Origin: Gemmatimonadota bacterium
Lineage (GTDB): Bacteria; Gemmatimonadota; Gemmatimonadetes; Longimicrobiales; Gaopeijiaceae
Reading direction: 5' to 3'
NCBI GenBank assembly: GCA_015664885.1
Contig: DQPL01000100.1
Location: 1-64,000 of the forward strand
DNA: 64,000 nt
Shown: positions 25,211-34,901 of the stretch, one piece after another
Layout: the number at the start of each line of letters is the position of its first letter
Numbering within the stretch: position 1 is the first letter of the stretch
Translations under genes and position numbers: made by a program
Notes under the pieces: generated by a model
Databases searched by the model: none
Told to the model about the DNA's origin: nothing
Seen by the model: only the letters and a program-made list of their open reading frames with translations

Positions 25211-26383
25211 TCAGTCTCCCGCGGTGATGCTGGCGATTTCCTGTTCGGAGTACCCTAGCTCCGCTAGCACCTCTACCGTGTGCTCTCCCGCCATGGGAGG
25301 CACGCTTCGCGTTCCCGGCCGCACCCCGTCGAACTGCAGAGGGAAGGCGACGTCCCGGTATCCGGGAATCCTGGGATGCTCGACAGGCTCCAGTAACTCG
25401 TTGGCGCGCACCTGCTCGTCATCGACGACCTCCGAGACATCCCTGATCGGAGCACACGGCACACGGTGCTCGTCCAGGAGCGCTCGCAACTCCTCTGTGC
25501 TCATTCGCGCTGTCTTCACCTCGATGAGTGCGTGCACCGCGTCCCGATTCGCGACTCGCGTCGGGTTGTCCCGAAATCGCTCGTCGTCGAGCAGTTCCGC
25601 GAGGCCGAGCGACTGGCAGAGCCTCGAAAAGATCCCGTCGTTGCCGGCCGAGATCATCAGCTCCCCGTCTTCGGTCCGAAACGCCTCATAGGGCGCGATC
25701 GAAGCGAGACCGGTGCCCATGCGTCCCGGAACCTCCCCGCTGGCCAGGTAACCCTGTATGTGATAGGAGACCCACCCCAGGGACGTAGCCAGCAGTGAGG
25801 CTTCGACGTGCGTGCCCTTCCCAGTTTTGTCTCTCTCCCGTAGCCCTGCCAGAATGCCGAGCGCCGTCAGGATGCCCGTGCCGACGTCCACCACGGAGCC
25901 GCCCACGCGCGCGGGTGGACCGTCGGGATGGCCCGTCAGCGACATCACGCCCGTGTACGCTTGGATGAGCGGATCGTACCCCGGGCGTTCTTTGAGCGGG
26001 CCCCGCGAGCCGTAGCCGGTCACCGACGCGTAGATGATGTCCGGTCGTCGCTCCCGCACCTGCTCGTAGGCGAAGCCGAGCTTCTCGATAACGCCCGCCC
26101 GGTAGGCCTGAACGAAGACGTCCGCCGAGTCGATGAGGCGCCATAGCACGTCGCGCCCGCCCTCGGATTTGAGATCCAATACGACGCTGCGCTTGTTACG
26201 GTTGTAAGACAGGAAGAGTGGCGGCTCACCCTCCCAGAACGGGGGGCCCCACGAACGCGTCGGATCTCCGCCGGGCGGTTCGATCTTGATGACGTCGGCG
26301 CCGAGGTCGCCCAACGTCTGCGTGCTGTGCGGGCCGGCAATGTTCTGAGTCACATCGATGACGCGGATCCCCTGTAGGACGTT
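25211..26383 (-). CDS. CoA-transferase family III (CaiB/BaiF)
   Basis: A roughly 390-residue family III CoA-transferase or racemase. It opens with LQGIRVIDVTQNIAGPHSTQ and LGDLGADVIKIEPPGGDPTR, has the NRNKRSVVLDLKS segment, and the catalytic aspartate region is GGSVVDVGTGILTALGILAG. Proteins like this move CoA between carboxylates or epimerise 2-methylacyl-CoA. I prefer GTG 26383 because LQGIRVIDV is the usual family beginning; the frame extends to 26446 inside the upstream gene. It follows the DUF2911 gene directly. Confidence 0.9.
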   Translation of the reverse strand, partial: NVLQGIRVIDVTQNIAGPHSTQTLGDLGADVIKIEPPGGDPTRSWGPPFWEGEPPLFLSYNRNKRSVVLDLKSEGGRDVLWRLIDSADVFVQAYRAGVIEKLGFAYEQVRERRPDIIYASVTGYGSRGPLKERPGYDPLIQAYTGVMSLTGHPDGPPARVGGSVVDVGTGILTALGILAGLRERDKTGKGTHVEASLLATSLGWVSYHIQGYLASGEVPGRMGTGLASIAPYEAFRTEDGELMISAGNDGIFSRLCQSLGLAELLDDERFRDNPTRVANRDAVHALIEVKTARMSTEELRALLDEHRVPCAPIRDVSEVVDDEQVRANELLEPVEHPRIPGYRDVAFPLQFDGVRPGTRSVPPMAGEHTVEVLAELGYSEQEIASITAGD

Positions 26384-26387
26384 CACG

Positions 26388-27251
26388 TCAGCGCCCGACC
26401 TTTTCACCAATGCCGAACACTTCGCCCTCCCAGAGGAACTCGGCACCGGTGCTCACGCCGTTCTCCACCAGGATGCGCAGCGTCATCTCGTCGGCGACGT
26501 CGAAGAGGTCACCATTTCTCAGGAACCCGATCATGAACTCGGCGGGCCCGGCGGGAACCAAGGCGATGGCGCCCCGGCCCCAACGGCCGACGATGCGGCC
26601 GTCCTCCTCTAGTACCGTGACGGTCAGCCTCATTGGGCCGCCCGTGGTAGGGTCGTTGGTATCGAAGGCATAAGAGCCCAGGTAGCTCGCCCGCTCGGCC
26701 GCCGGGAGCGGATCCCAGGTGTATGGCTCCGTCTCGATGTCGAGCTCGACGAAGGTCGGGCCCCAGTGCATGCGCAACGTGGCAGTGCGGGAGCTGATGG
26801 CCTCGACGTACCAGTTGAGCGCCTCCATGTGCGCGCCCTGCTCTGGGAAAACCGGGAACGTGAGCACGACATCGTCGGCGGGGAACGGGCTGTCGTGATA
26901 AAGGCGCCATTGGCCGTTCAGCAAGAAGGTCCAGAAGCCGTCCTCGCGCGGCTGCAGCCAAACGGAATACTTCCCGGGCTCAACGCGGTGTCCCTCCACC
27001 AAAATCGGACGGTCGACCTCGAGGGTGGTCGCCCAGTTCGCGCCAGGAGTCCAGGTCTCGCCCCAGTGGATGACGCCACCGAACAGGTTCTCGCGACCGC
27101 GTGCGACGGGACGGGCAAAGTCGAGGGTGAGCGTCGTGCCGTTCACGATCTGCGTCATCGTGCTGCGTTCGGAGCCACGAGGCTGAGCCGGCGCACCGGG
27201 CGCGAAGAGTAGTAGCGCGGCTGCCGCAGCGAGCAACGGACTGGACTTCAA
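26388..27251 (-). CDS. Secreted DUF2911 protein
   Basis: A 287-residue secreted protein (signal peptide ALLLFAPGAPAQ). Residues 30-160 match the DUF2911 domain: TLDFARPVARGRENLFGGVI, then WTPGANWATTLEVDRPILVE, EPGKYSVWLQP and a WTFLLNG segment. A C-terminal beta domain (TGGPMRLTVTVLEEDGRIVG) of lipocalin-like appearance follows. The domain is widespread in secreted proteins of Bacteroidota and Gemmatimonadota but has no assigned activity. Confidence 0.85.
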   Translation of the reverse strand: MKSSPLLAAAAALLLFAPGAPAQPRGSERSTMTQIVNGTTLTLDFARPVARGRENLFGGVIHWGETWTPGANWATTLEVDRPILVEGHRVEPGKYSVWLQPREDGFWTFLLNGQWRLYHDSPFPADDVVLTFPVFPEQGAHMEALNWYVEAISSRTATLRMHWGPTFVELDIETEPYTWDPLPAAERASYLGSYAFDTNDPTTGGPMRLTVTVLEEDGRIVGRWGRGAIALVPAGPAEFMIGFLRNGDLFDVADEMTLRILVENGVSTGAEFLWEGEVFGIGEKVGR

Positions 27252-27334
27252 GACGACCTCCCCTGAGTGGACGATCCGCCAAGATGTCAGAAGTGCGGAT
27301 GATTCAACAGGACGAGAGGCGATCCCGGCCGCGG

Positions 27335-28882
27335 CTAGCGGCTGTGGCTGTCGAACCAGTCGAAAGCCTGCGCCATTACCTCGGCTACGATCCCTACGTG
27401 GCCCGTGCCCGGGTTCTCGACGTATTCCAGGTTAGCCATGCCCAGTTCCTGCGCGGCCTCGTAGAAGGCTCGGGCAGATTCGACGGGCACCAGCGCGTCC
27501 TCACCGCCCTGAGCCATGAACAGCGGCATCTCGGGCGCCTTGGCCAGGTCCTCGACCGAGCCGTATCCTGCGATGGTTGCCACCGCCGCAAATCGCTCGG
27601 CGTTCTCGAAACCGAGCCGGACCGTGCCCGCGCCTCCCATGGAATGGCCCATGAGGCACGTGCGGTTCTCGTCCACGGAGTAGACACGCTGGATGAGGCC
27701 GAGCACGTCCAACACGTCTCGGGCGCTGTCGCCACGATAACCCCCGTAGGGGCCCCGTCCGTTCACGGATGCAGCGATGTAGCCGCGTTCCGAGGCGTTT
27801 GCCTTGAACGTGCCGTCGAAGCTGTCCATAAAGGTGTTCTCGTCTCCCCCCGCACCGTGGAGCGCCACCACCAACGGATACCGCTCCCGCGGGTTGTAGC
27901 CCTCTGGCACCAGAATGCGGAACGGTACCAGCTCACGGTCGGCGCCTGAGCGGTACGCCAGGCGCAGGTCGCCTCGCATGGACCGGAGAGGGTCGCGCCC
28001 TCGACTGAGCGCGCTCACGAATTCCTCGGCCTGCTCGAGGCGACCGCCGAAGTCCATCGCCTCCACCATGAGCGTTCCCTGCTCGAAGATGGAGTTCAGG
28101 ACGACGGGATACCCCATGTACGCGCCACCAATCCACTCGGACCGAGCTCGCTCGTATTGCTCCAAATACCAGAGCACGGTTGTGCTCGCCAACGCACGTG
28201 ATTGGGACCTGGCGCCTCGCCGGTTCGCGGCGCGGCGGTTTTCGAACTGCAGCGCTGCCAAGCGTTCCTCCAACGCCTCGATCACATAGATCGACCGCCC
28301 GGTCGACACGATGGGCTCCGCCGCGTCGGCCCGAGACAGCGCATAGCGCACGACATACCGGCCTGGTGCCGCGTCACCCGGCACGACCACTTGCCCCGAC
28401 ATCGGCGCAAGCGAGTCGAATTGCATGGGCTCGGACTCGTAGATCGCGGCGCCGCCCGGATCGATCAGATCGAGCTGGATGGAGTAGAGAGCGGCCAGAG
28501 GCTCGTCCCGTTGGTACAACGGCGCGATACGCACCGGTACGCGGTCGCCCGGCTCGTACGTCTTGGCGGAAAGATCGACGTCGAGGATGGACGCCACCTC
28601 GGCACCTTCGTCCCACAACCCGAGGGACATGCGCGCCAGCCCCTCGATCATGGCCTTGTACCGCTCGACCGGATCGCCCTCAGGCCCCAGCTCCGAGACA
28701 CGCAGCACGATGGATGCGAGCTCAGGGTTCCCCTGCGTCTCGCTGAACGGCACGAAACGGTTCCTAAAAACGAGGCCGAGCATGGTCAGGTCGCCGTCCG
28801 CGACCTGCGCGGCCGCGGGTGCCACGCCCAAGGGGATCACGTAGAGGGCGACGAAGAGCATCGCCACGAATCGCACTCTCAT
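27335..28882 (-). CDS. Secreted alpha/beta-hydrolase (esterase/depolymerase-like)
   Basis: A 515-residue protein with a signal peptide (FVALYVIPLGVAPAAAQ). An N-terminal beta region of about 300 residues has no known family. It is followed by an alpha/beta-hydrolase domain of the esterase D/PHB-depolymerase type: YPLVVALHGAGGDENTFMD provides the oxyanion loop, CLMGHSMGGAGTVRLG the nucleophile serine (near 413), QGGEDALVPV the acid and GTGHVGI the histidine. It should hydrolyse an ester outside the cytoplasm. It is not closely linked to an operon partner. Confidence 0.88.
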   Translation of the reverse strand: MRVRFVAMLFVALYVIPLGVAPAAAQVADGDLTMLGLVFRNRFVPFSETQGNPELASIVLRVSELGPEGDPVERYKAMIEGLARMSLGLWDEGAEVASILDVDLSAKTYEPGDRVPVRIAPLYQRDEPLAALYSIQLDLIDPGGAAIYESEPMQFDSLAPMSGQVVVPGDAAPGRYVVRYALSRADAAEPIVSTGRSIYVIEALEERLAALQFENRRAANRRGARSQSRALASTTVLWYLEQYERARSEWIGGAYMGYPVVLNSIFEQGTLMVEAMDFGGRLEQAEEFVSALSRGRDPLRSMRGDLRLAYRSGADRELVPFRILVPEGYNPRERYPLVVALHGAGGDENTFMDSFDGTFKANASERGYIAASVNGRGPYGGYRGDSARDVLDVLGLIQRVYSVDENRTCLMGHSMGGAGTVRLGFENAERFAAVATIAGYGSVEDLAKAPEMPLFMAQGGEDALVPVESARAFYEAAQELGMANLEYVENPGTGHVGIVAEVMAQAFDWFDSHSR

Positions 28883-28928
28883 GCTCGCAGACTAGGACGA
28901 CAGAGCGCGCCTGGCGAGTGCCAACCAG

Positions 28929-29790
28929 CTAGTCGGCCCGCAGGACCTCCACCGGGTTCACCCGAGTGGCGCGCCGGGTCGGCAAGAGCGTGGCCGCCAC
29001 AGCGACTGCGAGCACGGAGAGGGAGATCAGACCGTATGTGAGCGGATCCGTCGCGGTCACTCCGAACATGAAGCCCTCCACCAAGCGGGATAGACTGTGC
29101 GCCGTAAGCACGCCCACGCCGAGCCCGAGCAACACCGGTAGCACCATGCCGCGGGAGATGCCGGTGAGCACGGAAACCTTCGTTGCCCCCAGCGCAACGC
29201 GCACGCCGATGTCGCGGGCCTGCCGGCTTACGGCGTACGCGACGACGCCCGCGATGCCGACCGCGGAAAGCACCAGTGCCAGCAACCCGAATACGCTCAG
29301 CAGCGCTGCACCTAAGCGCTGAGGCATGAGCACGTCCGCGACCATCGTCTCCATCGAACGCTGATAGCGCAGGGACAGTTCCGGCTCGATGGCTCGGACG
29401 ATCTCGCGCACAGCAACAAATGACGCGTCTGTGTCTCCCACGGTCCGCACCCCGAGCGTCAGTGAGCTCCCGGCCACCCGGGGCGACTGCACGAGTGGCA
29501 GGTACAGATCGTTCGTTACCTCGTCGGAGAGTCCGAACCAGGTCACGTTCTCCACGATCCCGACGACGCGCACGGGCGCCCGGCTCATAATCACGGTTCC
29601 TCCCAGCGCCCGGCCCTCGGGCCGATAGCGCTCGGCCATCGACCGGTTGATGATGGTGACGCCCTCGCCACCAGCATGATCACTCGCGTGGAAGGAGCAC
29701 CCCTCGAGCAAAGGTTGCCTGAGTGTCTCGACCAAGCCTGCCGTCGTGAACACCACATCGACCCGGAGCTCTTCGTCTTCTGCCGCTGCG
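28929..29790 (-). pseudogene. ABC-transporter permease (MacB/ADOP type), C-terminal half
   Basis: About 285 codons encode the distal part of a FtsX-like permease. They include the periplasmic MacB-PCD segment (VDVVFTTAGLVETLRQPLLE, INRSMAERYRPEGRALGG, VRVVGIVENVTWFGL) and the last three membrane helices with LSAVGIAGVVAYAVSRQARD and IGVRVALGATKVSVLTGISR. Full ADOP permeases have about 800 residues and start with a PadR-linked N-terminal domain plus a first FtsX unit, all absent here. The frame remains open to about 29790 but then meets an oppositely oriented methyltransferase fragment, so the gene was cut by a rearrangement. Confidence 0.75.
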
Positions 29791-29794
29791 TACC

Positions 29795-30082
29795 GTGTCC
29801 TCGTTCCCTGCGGGCAGCATGCTCGCGTTCGACTACTTCGCCCGGCAGCTGGTCAAGGCCGAGCCGCCGCTGCGCCTGATGGGCATGGTGGCCACGGTGA
29901 GCATTCGTTGGTTCTACGGCGACAACATGATATTCGGCTTCGACATGGAGCCCCCGGCGAAGGACAAGATCGCAGCGCGGTTGAGCGATCACGAGCTCGA
30001 CCTACTCGACTACGAGATCCTGGGGGGCGAAGAGAAGGGCAAGATCGCGCTCTACGCCTTCGCGCTGGCCTCGCCGTCCTTC
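29795..30082 (+). pseudogene. C-terminal fragment of an LCM/PPM1-type methyltransferase
   Basis: The plus-strand segment gives GSMLAFDYFARQLVKAEPPL, RWFYGDNMIFGFDMEPP and LLDYEILGGEEKGKIALYAF. This is the C-terminal part of SAM-dependent methyltransferases of the leucine-carboxyl-methyltransferase family, where GS.LAFDYF follows the SAM domain. The SAM-binding half is missing because the sequence to the left belongs to the antisense permease fragment. It ends against the stop of korB on the opposite strand. It is a relic without function. Confidence 0.65.
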
Positions 30083-30083
30083 C

Positions 30084-31139
30084 CTAGCGCCACTCCGCCT
30101 GCAACTGATCCAGCGCCGCACTGCCGGGACATAGGGTCTCGTACGGTATATCGACCAGCGGCTGGTCCACCGTGCCTTGGAAGCCGTGCATGTCCGCACC
30201 CGCCGCCTCCAAGAAGAGAAGCCCCGTGGCGATTTCACCTCGCGACCTGGTCTCGGACAGATAGTCGACCACGCCGCTCCGGTCATTGGGGTCGTACTGC
30301 TCCGTGACCTTGCGCAGCTTGACCACGCTACCGTCATGCATCGTGATCGCCTGCACGGACCCGTCGGCATAGTCGGTCTTGATCTCGGCCCGCAGCGGAA
30401 CGAAGTCGGTCTCGATCACCTCGTGCATGTTGTCGCGCGTGTAGGCATAGCTCTTGGTCGAGCCTTCGTGGTCGTTGAAGGTCACGCACGGGGAAATAAC
30501 GTCGACGAATGCGAAGCCGTTATGCGCCAGGCCGGCTTTGAGAATGGGCACGAGCTGCGCCTTGTCTCCCGAGAACGAGCGCGCCACGAAGGTCGCGCCT
30601 AGCGAGAGCGCCAGGTTGACCGGATCGATCGGTTCCTGCTCGTTCACCTCGCCACGCTTCGAGGTGGTGCCGATGTCGGCCGACGCCGAGAACTGGCCCT
30701 TGGTGAGGCCGTACACGCCGTTGTTCTCGAGTACGTAGAGCATATTCACGTTGCGACGGATCGCGTGGCAGAACTGGCCGAGCCCGATGGAAAGCGAATC
30801 GCCGTCTCCAGAGATGCCGACGTAGAGCAGGTCTCGGTTCGCCGCATTCGCACCTGCGGCGATCGCGGGCATGCGACCGTGCACGCTGTTGAATCCGTGT
30901 GCCTCGCTCACGAAATACGCCGGGGTTTTCGAAGAGCAGCCGATCCCTGAGAGCTTCGCGACCCGGTGCGGCTCGATGTCCAACTCGAAGAAGGCCTGAA
31001 CCAGTGCGGCTGTGACTGAATCGTGACCGCAGCCGGCGCACAACGTCGACATGGAGCCTTCATAGTCCCGAACAGTGAGACCGACTGCGTTGCTCGGGAG
31101 CCTGGGGTGCCTGGCCGACGGCTTGGTGATATAGCTCAT
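30084..31139 (-). CDS. korB: 2-oxoglutarate:ferredoxin oxidoreductase, beta subunit
   Basis: The 351-residue thiamine-diphosphate subunit of a 2-oxoacid:ferredoxin oxidoreductase. CAGCGHD (residues 34-40) supplies cysteines of the beta subunit. The ThDP motif is GISGDGDSLSIG, followed by ENNGVYGLTKGQFSAS and ISPCVTFNDHEGSTKSY. With the alpha subunit it converts 2-oxoglutarate, CoA and oxidised ferredoxin to succinyl-CoA and CO2, or runs in reverse. ATG 31139 overlaps the stop of korA by four bases, so the subunits are co-translated. The KorB type is supported by its size and the linked korA with an N-terminal gamma domain. Confidence 0.92.
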   Translation of the reverse strand: MSYITKPSARHPRLPSNAVGLTVRDYEGSMSTLCAGCGHDSVTAALVQAFFELDIEPHRVAKLSGIGCSSKTPAYFVSEAHGFNSVHGRMPAIAAGANAANRDLLYVGISGDGDSLSIGLGQFCHAIRRNVNMLYVLENNGVYGLTKGQFSASADIGTTSKRGEVNEQEPIDPVNLALSLGATFVARSFSGDKAQLVPILKAGLAHNGFAFVDVISPCVTFNDHEGSTKSYAYTRDNMHEVIETDFVPLRAEIKTDYADGSVQAITMHDGSVVKLRKVTEQYDPNDRSGVVDYLSETRSRGEIATGLLFLEAAGADMHGFQGTVDQPLVDIPYETLCPGSAALDQLQAEWR

Positions 31140-32962
31140 GAAACCTCCACGGCGAGCGCTTCCAGATAGGGCGCGAGACCCTCGAGAACCACTCCCTTGC
31201 TAAGGGGCTGCCCACCATAGTCGGTGATGGACTCCAGCTTCTGTTTCACGCAGTTCGTCTCCAGCAGCAGCAGCTTCCTGAGCTGCTCGTCCCGGTTCTG
31301 CTCCACCACGACGACGACATCGTGCTCGTCGATGAACCGCTCGACCGCTGAGCTGAAGGGAAAGCCCCGCACGCGCAGGTAGTCGACCTGCACCCCGTCC
31401 CGCAGGAGCTGGTCCCGGGCTTCGAGTACCGCCCAGTGGCAGCCACCGATCGAGATGAGCCCGAGCCGTGAGCCGCCCTCCACCGTGTGCAGCTCAGGAG
31501 CGGGCACGGCATCAGCGGCCGATTCGACCTTCTTCAGCAGGCGGTCCATCACCTCGACATACTCGTCCGAGTCTTCGGTGTAGCGCCCGTACTTGTCGTG
31601 GCCCGACCCGCGCGTGAAGTACGCCCCTTTCCCATGCACACCGGGAAGCGTGCGCGCCGCAACGTGGTCCCCGTCGACGTCCAGATACCTGTAGAAGCGC
31701 TCCGCCTGCTCGAGCTCCTCCGCGGAGAGCACCTTGCCTCGATCCGGCACGAAATCGTCGTCCCACTCGAGCTTTGGAATCATCCAATCGTTCATTCCGA
31801 TGTCCAGATCCGAAACCACGAAGGTCGGGGTCTGAAAGCGCTCGGCGAGATCGAAGGCGGCGACCGCAAACTCGAAGCACTCTTTCGGATCCCCTGGAAA
31901 GAGCACGATGTGTTTGGTGTCCCCGTGCGATGCATAGACACACAGCAGCAGGTCGCCCTGCTGCGTACGCGTGGGCATGCCTGTCGACGGGCCTGCGCGC
32001 TGGATGTCGAAAAAGACGCTCGGGACCTCTGCGTAGTACGCGAGCCCGATGAACTCGGTCATGAGCGAGATGCCGGGTCCGGCGGTCGGCGTGAACGCCC
32101 GCGCTCCCATCCAGCTGGCACCGATCACCATACCGGCCGCGGCAAGCTCGTCCTCGGCCTGTATGATGCAGAAGTTCTTCTTGCCAGTCTCTGGATCGAT
32201 CCGGAAGCGATTGCAGTATTCGGTGAAGCCGTCCATGACCGACGTCGCGGGCGTGATCGGGTACCAGGCACCGACCGTCGCGCCCGCGTAGACACAACCC
32301 AGAGCGGCCGCGGCATTGCCTGTGACCATGACGCTGTCCTTGGTCGCATCCACGGTCTCGAGCCGGATCGGCAGTGGGCAGTCGAAGTGCTCTAGCACGT
32401 AGTCGCGGCCGAGCTCGATCGCGATGAAGTTCGCTTCCATGAGGTGCTGCTTAGTCGCGAACTTCTCCTGCAGCATCCCCTTCACCACATCCATGTCGAT
32501 GTCGAGCAGTGCGACCAGCGCCCCCACATACGTGATGTTCTTCATCAGGATGCGCGTGCGCGATCCGTCGAAACGAGTGACGCACAGGTCGGCGAAGGGC
32601 ACACCGATGAAGGTGACGTCGTCGCGCTTGAACTCCTCAGACAACTCGCGACTGCTGTCATACAGAATCCAGCCGCCGGACACGACCTCCTCGATGTCGC
32701 GCGCGTAGCTCTCCGGGTTCATCGCCACCACGAGCTGGAAGTCGGGGCTGCGTGCGGTGTACCCGTCCGCGTTCACGCGGATCTCATACCAGGTGGGCAA
32801 TCCCTGGATGTTCGACGGGAACACGTTCTTGCCCGACACGGGGACGCCCATACGGAACAGCGCCTGCAGCAGTAGTCCGTTCGCGCTGGCTGACCCGGTC
32901 CCGTTGACCGTGGCGATCTTTAGGCCGAAGTCGTTGACGCCGTGGCTGCTGTCGTGGGCCAA
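31136..32962 (-). CDS. korA: 2-oxoglutarate:ferredoxin oxidoreductase, fused gamma-alpha subunit
   Basis: The gamma domain comes first: VNDFGLKIATVNGTG near the start, then LLLQALFRMGVPVSGKNVFP and the PTWYEIRVNADGY signature. The alpha (pyrimidine-binding) domain follows, with GNAAAALGCVYAGATVGAWY, PITPATSVMD and IIQAEDELAAAGMVIGASWM. A C-terminal beta region (LISIGGCHWAVLEARDQLL) completes the subunit. I propose TTG 32962, which has AGGA four bases upstream and gives about 608 residues. It lies inside the end of the upstream flavoprotein gene (43-base overlap). No ATG suits the family start, and the frame to 33040 runs through antisense-like sequence. Confidence 0.9.
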   Translation of the reverse strand: MAHDSSHGVNDFGLKIATVNGTGSASANGLLLQALFRMGVPVSGKNVFPSNIQGLPTWYEIRVNADGYTARSPDFQLVVAMNPESYARDIEEVVSGGWILYDSSRELSEEFKRDDVTFIGVPFADLCVTRFDGSRTRILMKNITYVGALVALLDIDMDVVKGMLQEKFATKQHLMEANFIAIELGRDYVLEHFDCPLPIRLETVDATKDSVMVTGNAAAALGCVYAGATVGAWYPITPATSVMDGFTEYCNRFRIDPETGKKNFCIIQAEDELAAAGMVIGASWMGARAFTPTAGPGISLMTEFIGLAYYAEVPSVFFDIQRAGPSTGMPTRTQQGDLLLCVYASHGDTKHIVLFPGDPKECFEFAVAAFDLAERFQTPTFVVSDLDIGMNDWMIPKLEWDDDFVPDRGKVLSAEELEQAERFYRYLDVDGDHVAARTLPGVHGKGAYFTRGSGHDKYGRYTEDSDEYVEVMDRLLKKVESAADAVPAPELHTVEGGSRLGLISIGGCHWAVLEARDQLLRDGVQVDYLRVRGFPFSSAVERFIDEHDVVVVVEQNRDEQLRKLLLLETNCVKQKLESITDYGGQPLSKGVVLEGLAPYLEALAVEVS

Positions 32963-34737
32963 GGTTCCTGTCCCGCGTAGGGGTTGAGTAGGTCGAACTG
33001 CATCATGTCCCAAGCTGCGGTTGGGCACCGTTCCGCGCACAGGCCGCAGTGCACACAGAGGTCCTCGTCCTTGAACATGATGCGCGCAGTTTGCGGGAGG
33101 GCCTCGGAAGCAAAGAGCGCCTGCTCCGTATTCTCTGCCACCGCCGTGAGTCGCTGGCGGACCTCGTCTTCCTCACCGTTGTGGGTCATCGTGAGACAGT
33201 GCGTCGGACACACGTCGATGCACGCATCGCACTCGATGCACAAGTTGGCCGTGAAGTCGGTCTGAATATCGCAGTTGAGGCAGCGCTCGACCTCGCGCAC
33301 CGTTTCCTTTAGGTCGAAGCCCAACTCCGCTTCCACGAACATGTCGGCGAGCCGCGCTTCCAGATCCTCGTAGCGCATCTCGGTCCGCAGATTCGCATCG
33401 TAGTCGTTCGAGTAGCGCCATTCGTGCAGGCCCATCTTGGTCGAAACAAGGTTCATACCCTGCGGGGGTCGATCGTTGACCGACTCGCCCTGGCAGTACT
33501 GGTGGATCGAGATCGCAGCTTGATGACCGTGCTCCACCGCCCAGATGATGTTCTCGGGGCCCCACGCCGCGTCTCCGCCGACGAAGACCCCCTCGAGGGT
33601 GGTCATGAACGTGGCGCGATCGACCACGGGCATGTCCCAATCGCCGAACTCGATGCCGATGTCTTTTTCGATCCACGGGAACGCGTTGTCCTGGCCAATC
33701 GCCAGGATGACATCGTCGGCCTCGATGAACTTCTCACCGAGCTTCTTGCTGACCAGCCGACCCTTCTCGTTCCCTTCCCACTCGACGAGGTCGAAGACCA
33801 TGCCCATCAAACGGCCGCCCTCGACGACGAACTTCTGCGGCGAGTGGTTCACCAGAATCTCGATCTCCTCGCCCTCGGCGTCGTCGAGCTCCCAGGGTGA
33901 CGCCTTGAAGTACGGTCGGGACTTGCGCGCCATGACCTTGATATCGTTGCCGCCCAAGCGCCTGGAGGACCTGCAACAGTCCATGGCGGTGTTGCCCACG
34001 CCGATAACCAGAACGCGCTCGCCCACCGAGTCGATGTGGCCGAAGTGGATGGACTCCAGCCAGTCGATGCCGATGTGTACGTTCGCGTCGGCCTCCTGGC
34101 GCCCCGGAATGTCGAGCTCCTTGCCCTTGGGAGCGCCGGTGCCGACGAAGACCGAGTCGAACCCCCCAGTGTCGAGCAGTTCCTTGAGAGATTCGATTCG
34201 GTGGTCGTAGTGGATCTCCACGCCCATGTGGAGGATCATGTCGATCTCTTCCTCGAGCACTCCGACCGGAAGGCGGAACGACGGGATATTGCTGCGCATG
34301 AGGCCACCGGCCTTGGGCAGCGCCTCGAAGATCACGCACTCATAACCAAGCGGCAGGAGGTCGTTGGCCACCGTGAGCGACGCGGGGCCAGAACCGATCA
34401 GCGCGATGCGCTTGCCGTTCTTGGTCTCGGCTGCCTTCGGAAGCAAATGATCGATGTCACCGCGCAGATCCGCCGCGACACGCTTCAGGCGACAGATCGC
34501 AACCGGTTCGTCTTCGATACGCGTGCGGCGGCACACCGGCTCACAAGGTCGGTCACACGTCCTGCCCAGGATGCCGGGAAAGACGTTCGATTCTCGGTTG
34601 AGCATGTACGATTCGGTGTACTTCCCGTCCGCGATCAGACGGATGTACTCCGGCACATTGGTGTGCGCAGGACAGCCCCACTGGCAGTCGACCACCTTGT
34701 GATAGTAGTCGGGGTTCCGCGTATTGGTCGGTTGCAT
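32920..34737 (-). CDS. GltD-like FAD/NAD(P) oxidoreductase with ferredoxin domain (Kor-associated)
   Basis: A 605-residue flavoprotein. The N-terminal di-cluster ferredoxin-like part has cysteines in VDCQWGCPAH and GRTCDRPCEPVCRR. The FAD motif is IALIGSGPASLTVANDL near 110-126 and the NAD(P) motif is VLVIGVGNTAMDCCR. The late GGDAAWGPENIIWAVEHG motif is typical of GltD. The C-terminus carries two 4Fe-4S motifs, CIECDACIDVCP and CVHCGLCAERCP. It probably moves electrons between ferredoxin reduced by KorAB and NAD(P)H. ATG 34737 starts it. It is the first gene of the korD-korA-korB operon. Confidence 0.88.
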   Translation of the reverse strand: MQPTNTRNPDYYHKVVDCQWGCPAHTNVPEYIRLIADGKYTESYMLNRESNVFPGILGRTCDRPCEPVCRRTRIEDEPVAICRLKRVAADLRGDIDHLLPKAAETKNGKRIALIGSGPASLTVANDLLPLGYECVIFEALPKAGGLMRSNIPSFRLPVGVLEEEIDMILHMGVEIHYDHRIESLKELLDTGGFDSVFVGTGAPKGKELDIPGRQEADANVHIGIDWLESIHFGHIDSVGERVLVIGVGNTAMDCCRSSRRLGGNDIKVMARKSRPYFKASPWELDDAEGEEIEILVNHSPQKFVVEGGRLMGMVFDLVEWEGNEKGRLVSKKLGEKFIEADDVILAIGQDNAFPWIEKDIGIEFGDWDMPVVDRATFMTTLEGVFVGGDAAWGPENIIWAVEHGHQAAISIHQYCQGESVNDRPPQGMNLVSTKMGLHEWRYSNDYDANLRTEMRYEDLEARLADMFVEAELGFDLKETVREVERCLNCDIQTDFTANLCIECDACIDVCPTHCLTMTHNGEEDEVRQRLTAVAENTEQALFASEALPQTARIMFKDEDLCVHCGLCAERCPTAAWDMMQFDLLNPYAGQEPWPTTAATASTTSA

Positions 34738-34901
34738 CAACCTGTCTCATCCCCTGAAAAAGCTGTGCCATGGCACGCTCCACTCACTACCCGGTCGCGG
34801 GCGGAGTCGGCCCATCATGTCCGTAGCCTCCGCACTCCGCAAGAACCGCCTTTGGCCGTAAACCGTTGCGTCGGTCGGGTTCCGCTGGGATCATTGGCGC
34901 C

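Noticed and set aside
29795-30307. Complete methyltransferase gene on the plus strand
   Set aside because: Only the C-terminal part is methyltransferase-like; the rest is antisense to korB and the SAM domain is absent.
31487-32395. 302-codon plus-strand frame opposite korA
   Set aside because: Antisense shadow; korA motifs cover the region.
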